Shown here one piece after another: positions 1 through 6,905 of a stretch of DNA of 11,478 nucleotides. The position numbers were made by a program, and so were the translations under genes. Position 1 is the first letter of the stretch, and each line of letters begins with the position of its first letter. Below the pieces are notes generated by a model that made no database searches, was not told the DNA's origin, and saw nothing but the letters and a program-made list of their open reading frames with translations. The DNA is from Kiloniellales bacterium (GTDB lineage Bacteria > Pseudomonadota > Alphaproteobacteria > Kiloniellales > JAKSDN01): NCBI GenBank assembly GCA_022360075.1, contig JAKSDN010000955.1:1-11478 (forward strand), in the 5' to 3' direction.

Positions 1-11
1 CGCCCCAACCT

Positions 12-40
12 CCTCATGCTGAGCTTGTCGAAGCGTGAGG
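12..40. repeat. Short palindromic intergenic repeat
   Basis: The arms CCTCATGCT (12-20) and AGCGTGAGG (32-40) pair over nine positions with one G-T wobble, around an 11-nt loop. The sequence resembles an intergenic palindrome that I recall as frequent in alphaproteobacterial genomes. It shares the CCTCAT-CTGAG and TCGAAG blocks with the longer elements at 9331-9447, so it may be a short version of the same family. Function is unknown. Confidence 0.6.
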
Positions 41-200
41 GGCTGGGGATGAACATGGCGCGGGAAACCAAAGGTCGAGACCGCCGGCTCTCGATCCACC
101 CGCCCAAGCCTGCGGCACCACCACCCGCTCGCACAACAGCAGACCTTTGGTTGCGGCGACGCTGCGCTGTGTTTATCTGTGGCGAAGAAAAAGAGATGTT

Positions 201-296
201 GTCGTAGGGCGGAACAGCGAAGCGTATTCCGCCGGATGACTGCCGACGACAGTGCCGGCAGGCGGCGGGTTACGCTCCGCTAACCCGCCGTACGAC
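201..296. repeat. REP-like composite palindrome (two hairpins)
   Basis: Hairpin A pairs GGCGGAA (208-214) with TTCCGCC (227-233). Hairpin B pairs the 10-nt arm CGGCGGGTTA (263-272) with TAACCCGCCG (281-290) around an 8-nt loop. The outer ends are also inverted copies of each other: 201-212 (GTCGTAGGGCGG) matches the complement of 285-296 at 11 of 12 positions. Paired hairpins inside an inverted frame are typical of REP/BIME-like intergenic repeats. The element ends about 20 nt before the putative fumC -35 box. Its origin (possibly mobilised by a REP-associated transposase elsewhere) and role are inferences. Confidence 0.65.
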
Positions 297-315
297 GAAC
301 GCCTTTCGCCCCGCC

Positions 316-344
316 TTGGCCTCGCCAACACGCGTGCCTAAGAT
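316..344 (+). promoter_or_regulatory. Probable sigma-70-type promoter of fumC
   Basis: TTGGCC (316-321) and TAAGAT (339-344) are separated by exactly 17 nt. Each matches 4 of 6 consensus positions. Transcription would start near 351, leaving a leader of about 27 nt that contains the GGAGG ribosome site at 367-371. It is a prediction from spacing and similarity only. Confidence 0.35.
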
Positions 345-377
345 CGCCTCGGCGCCCGCAAACCCGGAGGACTCCCC

Positions 378-1787
378 ATGACCGAGCGACACGAGACCCG
401 GACCGAGAGCGATTCCATGGGCGAGATCGCGGTCCCGGCGGACCGCTACTGGGGCGCGCAGACGCAGCGTTCGCTGCAGAACTTCAAGATCGGCGGCGAA
501 ACCATGCCGGCCCAGGTGGTGCGGGCGCTAGGCGTGCAGAAGCTCTCGGCGGCGCGCACCAACATGAAGCTCGGCGTGCTGCCGCGCGAGATTGGGGAAG
601 CCATGTGTCAGGCCGCCGCGGAGGTGGCCGAGGGCCGCTTGATGGATCACTTCCCGCTGGTCGTCTGGCAGACCGGCTCGGGCACCCAAAGCAACATGAA
701 TGCCAACGAGGTGGTGGCCGGGCGGGCGAACGAGATCCTGACCGGAAAGCGCGGCGGCAAAGAGCCGGTGCATCCCAACGACCATTGCAACATGGGCCAG
801 TCCTCGAACGACACTTTTCCGACGGTGATGCACATCGCCGCCGCGCGCGAGCTGGCCGAGAACACGGTCCCGTCGCTCGGCCGCCTACAGGCCGCATTGG
901 ACCGGAAAGCGCAGGCCTTCGCGGAGATCGTCAAGATCGGCCGGACCCACCTGATGGACGCGACGCCCCTCACCCTGGGGCAGGTCTTCTCGGGCTATGC
1001 CAAGCAGCTCGAGCTGAGCGTCGCGCGGGTCGAGGCGGCCATGCCGGGCCTCTTCAAGCTGGCCCAGGGCGGCACCGCCGTCGGCACCGGCCTGAACGCC
1101 GTCGAAGGCTTCGCCGAGGGCTTCGCGGGCGAGGTCGAGGCGATCACCGAGCTGCCCTTCGTCACTTCGGACAACAAGTTCGAGAGCCTGGCCGCGCACG
1201 ATGCCGTCGTCGAGGCCTCGGGCGCGCTCAACACCGTCGCGGCCTCCCTGATGAAGGTCGCCAACGACATCCGGCTGCTCGGCTCGGGCCCGCGCTGCGG
1301 TTTCGGCGAGCTGCTGCTGCCGGCCAACGAGCCCGGCTCCTCGATCATGCCGGGCAAGGTCAACCCGACCCAGGCCGAGGCCATGACCATGGTCTGCGCG
1401 CAGGTCATGGGCAATCACGTGACGGTCACCGTGGCCGGCTCGAACGGCCATTTCGAGCTCAACGTCTTCAAGCCGGTGATGATCTACAGCCTGCTGCAGT
1501 CGGCCAAGCTGATCGGCGATGCCTGCGATTCCTTCCGCGGCAACTGCGTCGAAGGGATCGAGCCCAACCGCGCGCGCATCCGGAGCCTGATGGAGCAGTC
1601 GCTGATGCTGGTAACCGCGCTCAACCCGCACATCGGCTATGACAACGCCGCCAAGGTGGCAAAGAAAGCCTACGCCGAGAACACGACCCTGAAGGAAGCC
1701 GCGCTCGCCCTCGACCTGCTGACCGCCGAGCAATTCGACGCCTGGGTCCGCCCGGAAGACATGCTGGGTCCCCGGGCGAGGTCATAG
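378..1787 (+). CDS. fumC: Class II fumarate hydratase (fumarase C)
   Basis: This enzyme interconverts fumarate and L-malate in the TCA cycle; it is the oxygen-stable, iron-independent, homotetrameric cytosolic type. The 469-residue product matches the usual length (E. coli FumC is 467). Family landmarks are all present: substrate-binding [10 protein letters not shown] (99-108), the QSSNDTFPT block (141-149), [10 protein letters not shown] (188-197) carrying the His that corresponds to E. coli His188, and the lyase-superfamily signature [11 protein letters not shown] (320-330) carrying the catalytic Ser of the flexible loop. The start is supported by GGAGG at 367-371, 6 nt upstream. The gene appears monocistronic, with a plausible promoter at 316-344 and a long non-coding region after it. 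Nothing is missing or truncated. Argininosuccinate lyase or aspartase are relatives, but the combined motifs favour fumarase. Confidence 0.97.
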   Translation: MTERHETRTESDSMGEIAVPADRYWGAQTQRSLQNFKIGGETMPAQVVRALGVQKLSAARTNMKLGVLPREIGEAMCQAAAEVAEGRLMDHFPLVVWQTGSGTQSNMNANEVVAGRANEILTGKRGGKEPVHPNDHCNMGQSSNDTFPTVMHIAAARELAENTVPSLGRLQAALDRKAQAFAEIVKIGRTHLMDATPLTLGQVFSGYAKQLELSVARVEAAMPGLFKLAQGGTAVGTGLNAVEGFAEGFAGEVEAITELPFVTSDNKFESLAAHDAVVEASGALNTVAASLMKVANDIRLLGSGPRCGFGELLLPANEPGSSIMPGKVNPTQAEAMTMVCAQVMGNHVTVTVAGSNGHFELNVFKPVMIYSLLQSAKLIGDACDSFRGNCVEGIEPNRARIRSLMEQSLMLVTALNPHIGYDNAAKVAKKAYAENTTLKEAALALDLLTAEQFDAWVRPEDMLGPRARS

Positions 1788-1823
1788 TCGGGTTGGTTCG
1801 TGGCGCTTCGGATTCCATTTTCT

Positions 1824-1918
1824 GACACGGATGAACGCGGATAAACACGGATGAGGAGACGCGTCTCGCACTTGGGTCGAGCCCAAGAAATCCGTGTCCA
1901 TCCTTGTTCATCCGTGTC
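1824..1918. repeat. 95-nt inverted decamer repeat, copy 1 (GGAT type)
   Basis: Two 29-nt arms (1824-1852 and 1890-1918) are inverted copies with 25 of 29 positions matching, separated by 37 nt. Each arm is itself three direct repeats at a 10-nt step: on the left GACACGGAT, GAACGCGGAT and AAACACGGAT. The spacer contains a perfect palindrome GAGACGCGTCTC (1856-1867) and a small hairpin CTTGGG/CCCAAG (1871-1887). Copy 2 lies at 2021-2115 with the same 29/37/29 layout. Similar repeats are, from memory, scattered through many bacterial genomes without a known function. Confidence 0.75.
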
Positions 1919-2020
1919 GAATCAAAGGGACGCTGGCCATAGAAAAAGGAAAACAGGGGAGGTTCAGCCGTCGGACCTGTTTCCGAGGCCTCGCTGGCAG
2001 GCAACCGGGGAGAATTATCT

Positions 2021-2115
2021 GACACAGATGCACACGTATAAACACAGATGAAAACAAGAAATTCTCTGTTGGCTTCGAGTAAAGAAATCTGTGTCCAACT
2101 GTGTTTATCTGTGTC
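2021..2115. repeat. 95-nt inverted decamer repeat, copy 2 (AGAT type)
   Basis: The arms at 2021-2049 and 2087-2115 match as inverted copies at 22 of 29 positions and flank a 37-nt spacer, the same dimensions as copy 1. The decamer core here reads ACACAGAT rather than ACACGGAT, and this change is present in both arms. The spacer is recognisably homologous to that of copy 1 at its right end (TTGG, TCGAG and a final GAA in register). A fragment of the same type (CTGTGTTTATCTGTG) lies at 167-181, upstream of fumC. Confidence 0.72.
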
Positions 2116-2167
2116 AACAAACAACTTCTCTTCAGCACAAAAGCGACAGGAAATCGGCGGCTCTCTC

Positions 2168-2220
2168 TTGTCATCCTCGGATCGGCGCAACACGGCGCGT
2201 TGCTTGTCCGAGAATGACAA
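2168..2220. repeat. Inverted repeat (TTGTCAT-type hairpin)
   Basis: TTGTCATCCTCGGA (2168-2181) pairs with TCCGAGAATGACAA (2207-2220) with a single mismatch. The 25-nt loop can add a shorter stem (GCAAC near 2187 with GTTGC near 2199). It ends 24 nt before the start of the ribbon-helix-helix gene. It could be another dispersed palindromic repeat or a structure in that gene's leader; it lacks a T run, so it is not an obvious intrinsic terminator. Confidence 0.5.
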
Positions 2221-2244
2221 TGAGGGCGTGAGGCAGGCGGCCCG

Positions 2245-2490
2245 ATGACCCTGACGATCAAGAAGCGCTCGGTGAGGATTGCCGGACACCGTACCAGCTT
2301 CTCGATCGAAGACGCCTTCTGGGCAGAACTGAAACGGATCGCGGCCCTCGATGGCCTGAGCGTGAACGGCCTGATCGAGCGCATCGACGCCGACCGGCAA
2401 GGCAATCTATCGAGCGCGGTGCGAGTCTATGTCCTGGATCGGCTACGCCGGGAAAGCGGGGCACCGGCGGAGGGCGGAGGCGAAGCCTAG
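2245..2490 (+). CDS. Small ribbon-helix-helix (RHH_4-like) protein
   Basis: The 81-residue product resembles the short alphaproteobacterial ribbon-helix-helix family (Pfam RHH_4 type). Residues about 7-20 (KRSVRIAGHRTSFSIEDAFW) fit the basic beta strand and turn before helix 1. Residues about 24-46 carry helix 1 and the loop LDGLSVNGLIERID, and residues 53-69 (GNLSSAVRVYVLDRLRR) fit the last helix. RHH proteins normally dimerise and bind operators through the paired beta strands; DNA binding is known for the fold and not shown for this member. Some database entries mislabel the family as aryl-sulfate sulfotransferase. The start ATG lacks a strong ribosome site; GAGG at 2230-2233 is the only weak candidate. 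Its TAG interlocks with the stop of the convergent AsmA gene in the palindrome CTAG (2487-2490). Confidence 0.82.
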   Translation: MTLTIKKRSVRIAGHRTSFSIEDAFWAELKRIAALDGLSVNGLIERIDADRQGNLSSAVRVYVLDRLRRESGAPAEGGGEA

Positions 2491-5400
2491 TCGGCGAGCT
2501 TCTCGAACAGGCCCTTGATCAGGTCCTTGGTGAGATCCTCGGACGAGGGCTCCTTCTTTTCTTCTGCCGCACCGCCGCTCGGCGCCGATCCGGTGGCGCT
2601 ACCGGAAGCGTCACCGCCCGAAGGCTGTTGGAAGGGCGTGCCGCCGATCTTCACGTTGGGATCGTCGAGGGCGCCGGACAGCGCAGCGGTGAGAAAGGGC
2701 GCGCCGGACTGGCCCTGGCGATGGACCTCGGTGCGCGAGTTGATCAGCCAGGCGGGCAGGTCGGCCGTGCCGTGCGTCAGCGCCACCGCATCGCGGCCCT
2801 TGAGCTGAAGGTCGGTCGTGCGCGCAACGCCCCGATCCACGAGGAAGGTGCCCGAAAGGCTGGAAGGAGCCCCGGCGAAGGCCTGCAGCAGGCTGTTCGA
2901 GGTGGCGGCGATGCCGCGCACCTCCTTCACCTTGTCGCCCAGGAGGTTCAGCAGGGCGGCGCCGGCCGCCTCCTCGACCTTGGCTCTGACCGTGACTTGG
3001 CCGCCGATGTCGCCCTGCCCGCTCAGCGCCTGCACCAGCTCGGCCTCGCTGCGACCGCGGGTGCGCAGATTGGCGTTGATCGACACCGGCCCCGAGACCC
3101 GATCGAAGCCGGACATCTGGCGCAGCATCCGGCTCGAATCGATGTCGATGGCGGTGACCGCGAAGCCGGCGTCCAGCGCGGCCCTGGCATCGGCCTTGCC
3201 GGAGACCTGTAAAGCACCGCCGAAGAGCGTGCCCACGAGCCGCTCGAGGTCGAGCAGACCGTCGGTGAGCAGCGCCTCGAGCTGGGCATTCTCCAGACGC
3301 AGCTTGTCGTAGAGCATGGCGGTGGAGCGCAGCTTGACATCGGCATCGAGGCTGCGCAGGCCGCTCAGGTCGATCGCCTCGCGCGACCAGCGCGGGCTCA
3401 GTTGGCCGCCGCCGCTGCCCGCCGCGCCGCCGGCGCCGCTCGGCCCGCCGGCCAGGAGCGTGGAGATCGGCAACTCGCCGGTGTTCAAATCGGCCAGCAC
3501 GCGCGGCCGGGGGCCGCTCAAATCGAGGCCCGCGGTACCATTGAGATCGACTGGGCCGACGCTGCCCTCAAGGTTGCGCAGGTCGATCTTCTGTCCCGTA
3601 CCGACCGCCTGGGCCGTGACCTCGACGCCGCCAAGCCCCGGCGCCACCGCGCCCGGCGCCCCGGCCGCAGCCGCCAAGCGGGCGAGGTCGGGATGGGACA
3701 GGCGCAGGTTCACGTTGAGATCGCCGAGGACGGGGCGCTCGCCGGCGAGGTCGGCGCGCAGGCTGCCGGCCAGCCCGAGCGGCCCGAGGGTGCCGGAGAG
3801 CTCGCTGAGCTGGATCGACTGCCCCTCGTCCTTCAACCGCGCGGCGACGTCGACGGCACCGAGGCCGCCGCTGCCGTTGGCGATAACCCCGGCGGCCGTC
3901 ATGAGCTCGGCGAGCTCCGGGTGCTTGACCCTGGCCGAGAGGTCGAGCGCGCTGGCCTTGGGCTGCGGACCGCTGAGATCGGCGGCCAGGCTGCCGCTCA
4001 GGCTCACGGGACCGAAGCGGCCATTGAGATCGCTGACCTGGATCGCGAGCGGGGTGCCGGCCAGGCGCGCCTTGGCGTCGAGCGCCCCCAGGCCGGAGGG
4101 CAAGCCGAGGTCGCTCGCGAAGGCCTTGGCCAGCCGCACCAGATCGGGGTGCTTGCCGTCGACCGTCAAGTCGAAGCTGAGCGGCGCCGTCGCCGGACTG
4201 ACCGTGCCGGCCAAGCCGAATTGGCCGCCGAGGGCGGCGAAACGGGTATTGAGGCCGAGGCGGTTCAGATCGCCCTTGAAGTTGCCGGACATGCTGAAGG
4301 GGCCGATGCGCGCGATCAGGGGGTCCTCGATACCGCCGAGCCGGGCCAGGCGCACCGGATCTGCCACCTTCATGGTCAAGGTGCCATCGAGGGCCGGTGT
4401 AGCCTCGAGGCCGGAGAGCCGGCCGCTGTAGGCGAGGCTGCTGCCGCCCAGATCGGCGACGCTGGCCTCCTTGAAGACCAGCACACCATCCTTCAGCGTG
4501 CCCTCGACGCGCAGGTCCTTGGCGGTCTGACCGCGCATCACCAGGTTGCCGATGCGCAGATTCAGGTTGGCATCGAAGGCGCTCAGCGGGCCCAAGCCCC
4601 CTGGCGCGGGACGGGTCGCCCCATCGTCGGTGCCGCTCGTGCCGCTTGCCACCTCGCCGGAAGCCGGCTCGTCCTCGGAAGCCTCGGTCACCAGCGGTGC
4701 GCCGGCGCCCTCGGCCGATGCCGTCGCGGCGGGGAGGTAGGCGTCGAGATTGACGCTGTCCAGCGACAGCCCGACCCCGAGGCCCGGACGCGCGCGTAGG
4801 GCCACCACGACGCCGCCGGCCAGGCGGCTCACGTCCAGGCGCAGATCGACGTCGGCGAGCGTGACCTGCTTGGCCGTGGCCTCGATGCGGCTGGTGAAGT
4901 TCATCTTGCGCAGCCGGTCGGCCGGCACCTGCGCGACGTCGATGCCGAGCCAGTCGAGGACGCCGCGTAGATTGTCGGATGCCGCCTCGATGCGGCCGGC
5001 GAAGGCCGGCCCGCTCTCCGCGTTGACCAGCGCGCCGGTCACCGACACGTCCGAGCCGCCGGGCAAGAGCGCCATGGCCTGGTTCAAGGTCACGCTGCCT
5101 TCGCTCATGGCCGCGTTCAGGCGGATCTGGCGCACGATCTGCTCGCGAAACACAAGCGCCTCGATGCCGATCTGAACGCTGCCGCCGAGGTCGGCTGGGA
5201 TCTCGAAGACCATCGCCTCCGCGGCACCGGCGGTGGCGGTCTGCGTCTGCGGCGCGGGCGCGCCCTCTGCCCGATCCGCGGTCCGGGCCTCGTCCTGATC
5301 GGCGTTCCGAGATGCGGCATCGGGCGCACGCCCGTCCTCGCCGCGCGGCGCGGCAGCGGCGAGGAGCTGATCGAGGTCGAGCCGCGAGGCCGAGACCTTG

Positions 5401-6413
5401 GCCTGGACGTCCAAGGTCGGCTCCAGGCTCACCCGCGCCTCGCCTTCGAGCCGCGTGTCGCCCAGGGCGAGCGCCAGCTCGGTGACCTGGGCCTCGGCGT
5501 CGCCGCCGGAGACCACGGCCTCCAGCGTGAAGGGATTGGCCGCGACCGGCGGCAGGCGCTCGCCCGTCAAGTCGCCCACCAGGGCCGCCAGGTCTTCGCC
5601 TTCGCCCTTGAGTCGGCCGCGTAGCTCCACCGACTCCGGATGCAGCGATATGGAACCCGAGAACTGGCCGTTCGCCTTGGTCTCGGTCAGCGCCAGGCTC
5701 ATGTTGAGCGGCGTGGCGCCGGCTGCTTGCAGCCGGCCGACGGCCAGCTCCAAACGCAGTGGCACACCGCGGCCGACCGCCTCGCCCTCCACCGTGAAGG
5801 GACCCTGAAGGGATTCGGCGACGATCTCGGCATCGATGTCTTCGAGGCGCTCCTCGCGGCCGGTGACCGCGTCGCGGTAGAGCAGCGTGCCCTGCCGGAT
5901 CGCAAAGCTGTCAACCTGCACGACGAAGCCGCCGTCGCCCGCCGGGACGCCGTCCGAAGTGTCTCCGGACGGCGCGGGCTGCGCGCTTCCACCGCCCGCC
6001 GGCTGCGGCGCCGAGCGACGGTCCGGTTGCTCGAAGGCCCAATTGGCACGGCCATCGGGCAGACGCTCGAGCAGAATCTGGGGGCCGACCAGCGAGACGC
6101 TTTCGACCTGAAGCCGGCCCTGGATCAGGGGCAGCAGCGCGATGCGGACCTCGAGCTCCTCGAGCTCGACCATGGCGGGCGCCGAGCCGCCCTGGATGTT
6201 GGCGAGGCTGACCTGCTTGGCCGAAAGGGCAGGCGTCGGCACGATCGACAGGCTGACGTCGCCCGCTATGGTCAGCTCGCGCCCGGTCGCCTTCCGCGCT
6301 TCTTCGGTGATCAGGGCCTTCTGCGCGTTCCAGTCGACGAAGCTCGGCCCGATCAGGACCGCCGCCACCAGCAGGACGATCACGGCCAGGATACCGACCA
6401 GAATCTTGTTCAA
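2487..6413 (-). CDS. AsmA-family envelope protein with 76-residue repeats
   Basis: A 1308-residue AsmA-type protein. Residues 3-22 form one hydrophobic N-terminal membrane anchor, followed by the family-typical WNAQKALITEEARKATGREL block (28-47). The rest should lie in the periplasm. The AsmA-like N-terminal region spans roughly 1-350, and an AsmA C-terminal domain roughly 1010-1250 (TRGRSEAELVQALSGQGDI at 1118-1136). Low-complexity Ala/Gly/Pro linkers lie near 135-160, 355-398, 562-606 and 983-1004, and an acidic/Lys tail ends the protein. Residues 755-982 are three tandem repeats of exactly 76 residues, preceded by a degenerate one from 685. Relatives (AsmA, TamB, YhdP) form long beta-rich grooves proposed to carry phospholipid to the outer membrane; that role is inferred here. 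The start is TTG, preceded by AGGAGAGGA; no in-frame ATG lies nearby upstream. It is far longer than E. coli AsmA (about 617). Confidence 0.9.
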   Translation of the reverse strand: MNKILVGILAVIVLLVAAVLIGPSFVDWNAQKALITEEARKATGRELTIAGDVSLSIVPTPALSAKQVSLANIQGGSAPAMVELEELEVRIALLPLIQGRLQVESVSLVGPQILLERLPDGRANWAFEQPDRRSAPQPAGGGSAQPAPSGDTSDGVPAGDGGFVVQVDSFAIRQGTLLYRDAVTGREERLEDIDAEIVAESLQGPFTVEGEAVGRGVPLRLELAVGRLQAAGATPLNMSLALTETKANGQFSGSISLHPESVELRGRLKGEGEDLAALVGDLTGERLPPVAANPFTLEAVVSGGDAEAQVTELALALGDTRLEGEARVSLEPTLDVQAKVSASRLDLDQLLAAAAPRGEDGRAPDAASRNADQDEARTADRAEGAPAPQTQTATAGAAEAMVFEIPADLGGSVQIGIEALVFREQIVRQIRLNAAMSEGSVTLNQAMALLPGGSDVSVTGALVNAESGPAFAGRIEAASDNLRGVLDWLGIDVAQVPADRLRKMNFTSRIEATAKQVTLADVDLRLDVSRLAGGVVVALRARPGLGVGLSLDSVNLDAYLPAATASAEGAGAPLVTEASEDEPASGEVASGTSGTDDGATRPAPGGLGPLSAFDANLNLRIGNLVMRGQTAKDLRVEGTLKDGVLVFKEASVADLGGSSLAYSGRLSGLEATPALDGTLTMKVADPVRLARLGGIEDPLIARIGPFSMSGNFKGDLNRLGLNTRFAALGGQFGLAGTVSPATAPLSFDLTVDGKHPDLVRLAKAFASDLGLPSGLGALDAKARLAGTPLAIQVSDLNGRFGPVSLSGSLAADLSGPQPKASALDLSARVKHPELAELMTAAGVIANGSGGLGAVDVAARLKDEGQSIQLSELSGTLGPLGLAGSLRADLAGERPVLGDLNVNLRLSHPDLARLAAAAGAPGAVAPGLGGVEVTAQAVGTGQKIDLRNLEGSVGPVDLNGTAGLDLSGPRPRVLADLNTGELPISTLLAGGPSGAGGAAGSGGGQLSPRWSREAIDLSGLRSLDADVKLRSTAMLYDKLRLENAQLEALLTDGLLDLERLVGTLFGGALQVSGKADARAALDAGFAVTAIDIDSSRMLRQMSGFDRVSGPVSINANLRTRGRSEAELVQALSGQGDIGGQVTVRAKVEEAAGAALLNLLGDKVKEVRGIAATSNSLLQAFAGAPSSLSGTFLVDRGVARTTDLQLKGRDAVALTHGTADLPAWLINSRTEVHRQGQSGAPFLTAALSGALDDPNVKIGGTPFQQPSGGDASGSATGSAPSGGAAEEKKEPSSEDLTKDLIKGLFEKLAD

Positions 6414-6520
6414 CGCCTGTCCTCTCCTGCCAGGATGTGCGATCGGCCCAGGGATTCAGTCGCTTACTAGATCCACTCGCGAAAGACTAGCGCAGGCCGC
6501 ACGGCGAAAACAGCGCTGAA

Positions 6521-6550
6521 GCCGGCTCCGCAGTCCTGCCGGAGGCCGGC
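6521..6550. repeat. GC-rich hairpin between asmA and the DUF4169 gene
   Basis: GCCGGCTCCG (6521-6530) pairs with CGGAGGCCGGC (6540-6550) with a single bulged base and a 9-nt loop. It lies in the 289-nt region between divergent genes, about 108 nt upstream of the asmA-family start. There is no T run on either strand. It could be an operator, a leader structure or an incidental GC-rich palindrome. I see no convincing promoter pair nearby. Confidence 0.35.
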
Positions 6551-6702
6551 GGCCATCACGCTTGGTTATGTGGTGCTACGCAGGCAAAGGACAATCTTTC
6601 CCCACACTTATCGGATCAAGGCTTCCGGGCCCGACAGCACCTTTCTCGCCCGGCCAGACTCCGCTAGCCTGACGGAGGTCCGCAACCCCAGGGAGCGAAC
6701 GC

Positions 6703-6885
6703 TTGAGCGAGATCGCCAACCTGCGTCAGGCCCGCAAGCGCCAGGCCCGCCAGGCGAAGGAGAAGCGCGCTGCCGAGAGGCGCACCGCCTTCGGCCGCAC
6801 CAAGACGGAAAAGCAACGCGCGGCGGCCGAGCGCGACCGAAAGGAGCGCGCTTTCGAGGGTCACAAATTGGAGCGAGACGCGTAA
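6703..6885 (+). CDS. DUF4169 family small basic protein
   Basis: The product is 60 residues and matches the DUF4169 pattern from end to end: an N-terminal IANLRQARK block (4-12), an Ala/Arg/Lys/Glu-rich helix, the central FGRTKTEKQRAA motif (30-41), and the C-terminal GHKLERD (53-59). It is almost entirely charged and should form a single long helix. Function is unknown in the family. The start is a TTG, preceded by AGGGAG at 6690-6695 with 7 nt of spacing; an ATG is not available. It converges with the flavoenzyme gene, leaving 20 nt between stops. The RHH-like gene with which it often associates in alphaproteobacteria (from memory) is 4.2 kb away, across the AsmA gene. Confidence 0.85.
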   Translation: MSEIANLRQARKRQARQAKEKRAAERRTAFGRTKTEKQRAAAERDRKERAFEGHKLERDA

Positions 6886-6905
6886 CCCGCGACCGCGTGG
6901 GCGCC

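Larger units (their letters stand above)
1..377. other. Non-coding region upstream of fumC
   Basis: I see no credible gene here. A 63-codon open frame at 16-207 starts inside a repeat and has a low-complexity, Arg/Pro-rich product with no recognisable family. The stretch holds a short palindromic repeat at 12-40, a fragment (167-183) of the decamer repeat that reappears at 1824-2115, a two-hairpin palindromic element at 201-296, and a probable fumC promoter at 316-344. Confidence 0.6.
1788..2244. other. Repeat-filled non-coding region after fumC
   Basis: These 457 nt are visibly richer in A and T than the flanking genes and contain no convincing coding region; short open frames on both strands run straight through the repeats. 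They hold two 95-nt inverted elements (1824-1918 and 2021-2115) about 100 nt apart and a further hairpin at 2168-2220. I see no clear intrinsic terminator for fumC with a T run. Confidence 0.6.

Noticed and set aside
885..1733. 282-codon minus-strand open frame over fumC
   Set aside because: It is the shadow of a certain fumarase gene and has no recognisable domain or ribosome site.
1824..2115. CRISPR array from the repeated decamers
   Set aside because: The repeats are 10 nt, contiguous and inverted around a homologous spacer. There are no unique spacers of regular length and no cas genes.
1851..2248. Two 66-codon plus-strand frames (1851-2051 and 2048-2248)
   Set aside because: Both are translated repeat and spacer sequence, without ribosome sites or family similarity.
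3402..4799. 465-codon plus-strand open frame inside the AsmA gene
   Set aside because: It is a mirror of the GC-rich AsmA coding sequence. Its product is Ala/Arg/Gly-rich without any family motif, while the minus strand gives a coherent AsmA protein with internal repeats.
6886..6905. Possible terminator between the convergent DUF4169 and flavoenzyme genes
   Set aside because: The 20-nt gap has only an imperfect CCCGCG/CGTGGG match and no T run on either strand.
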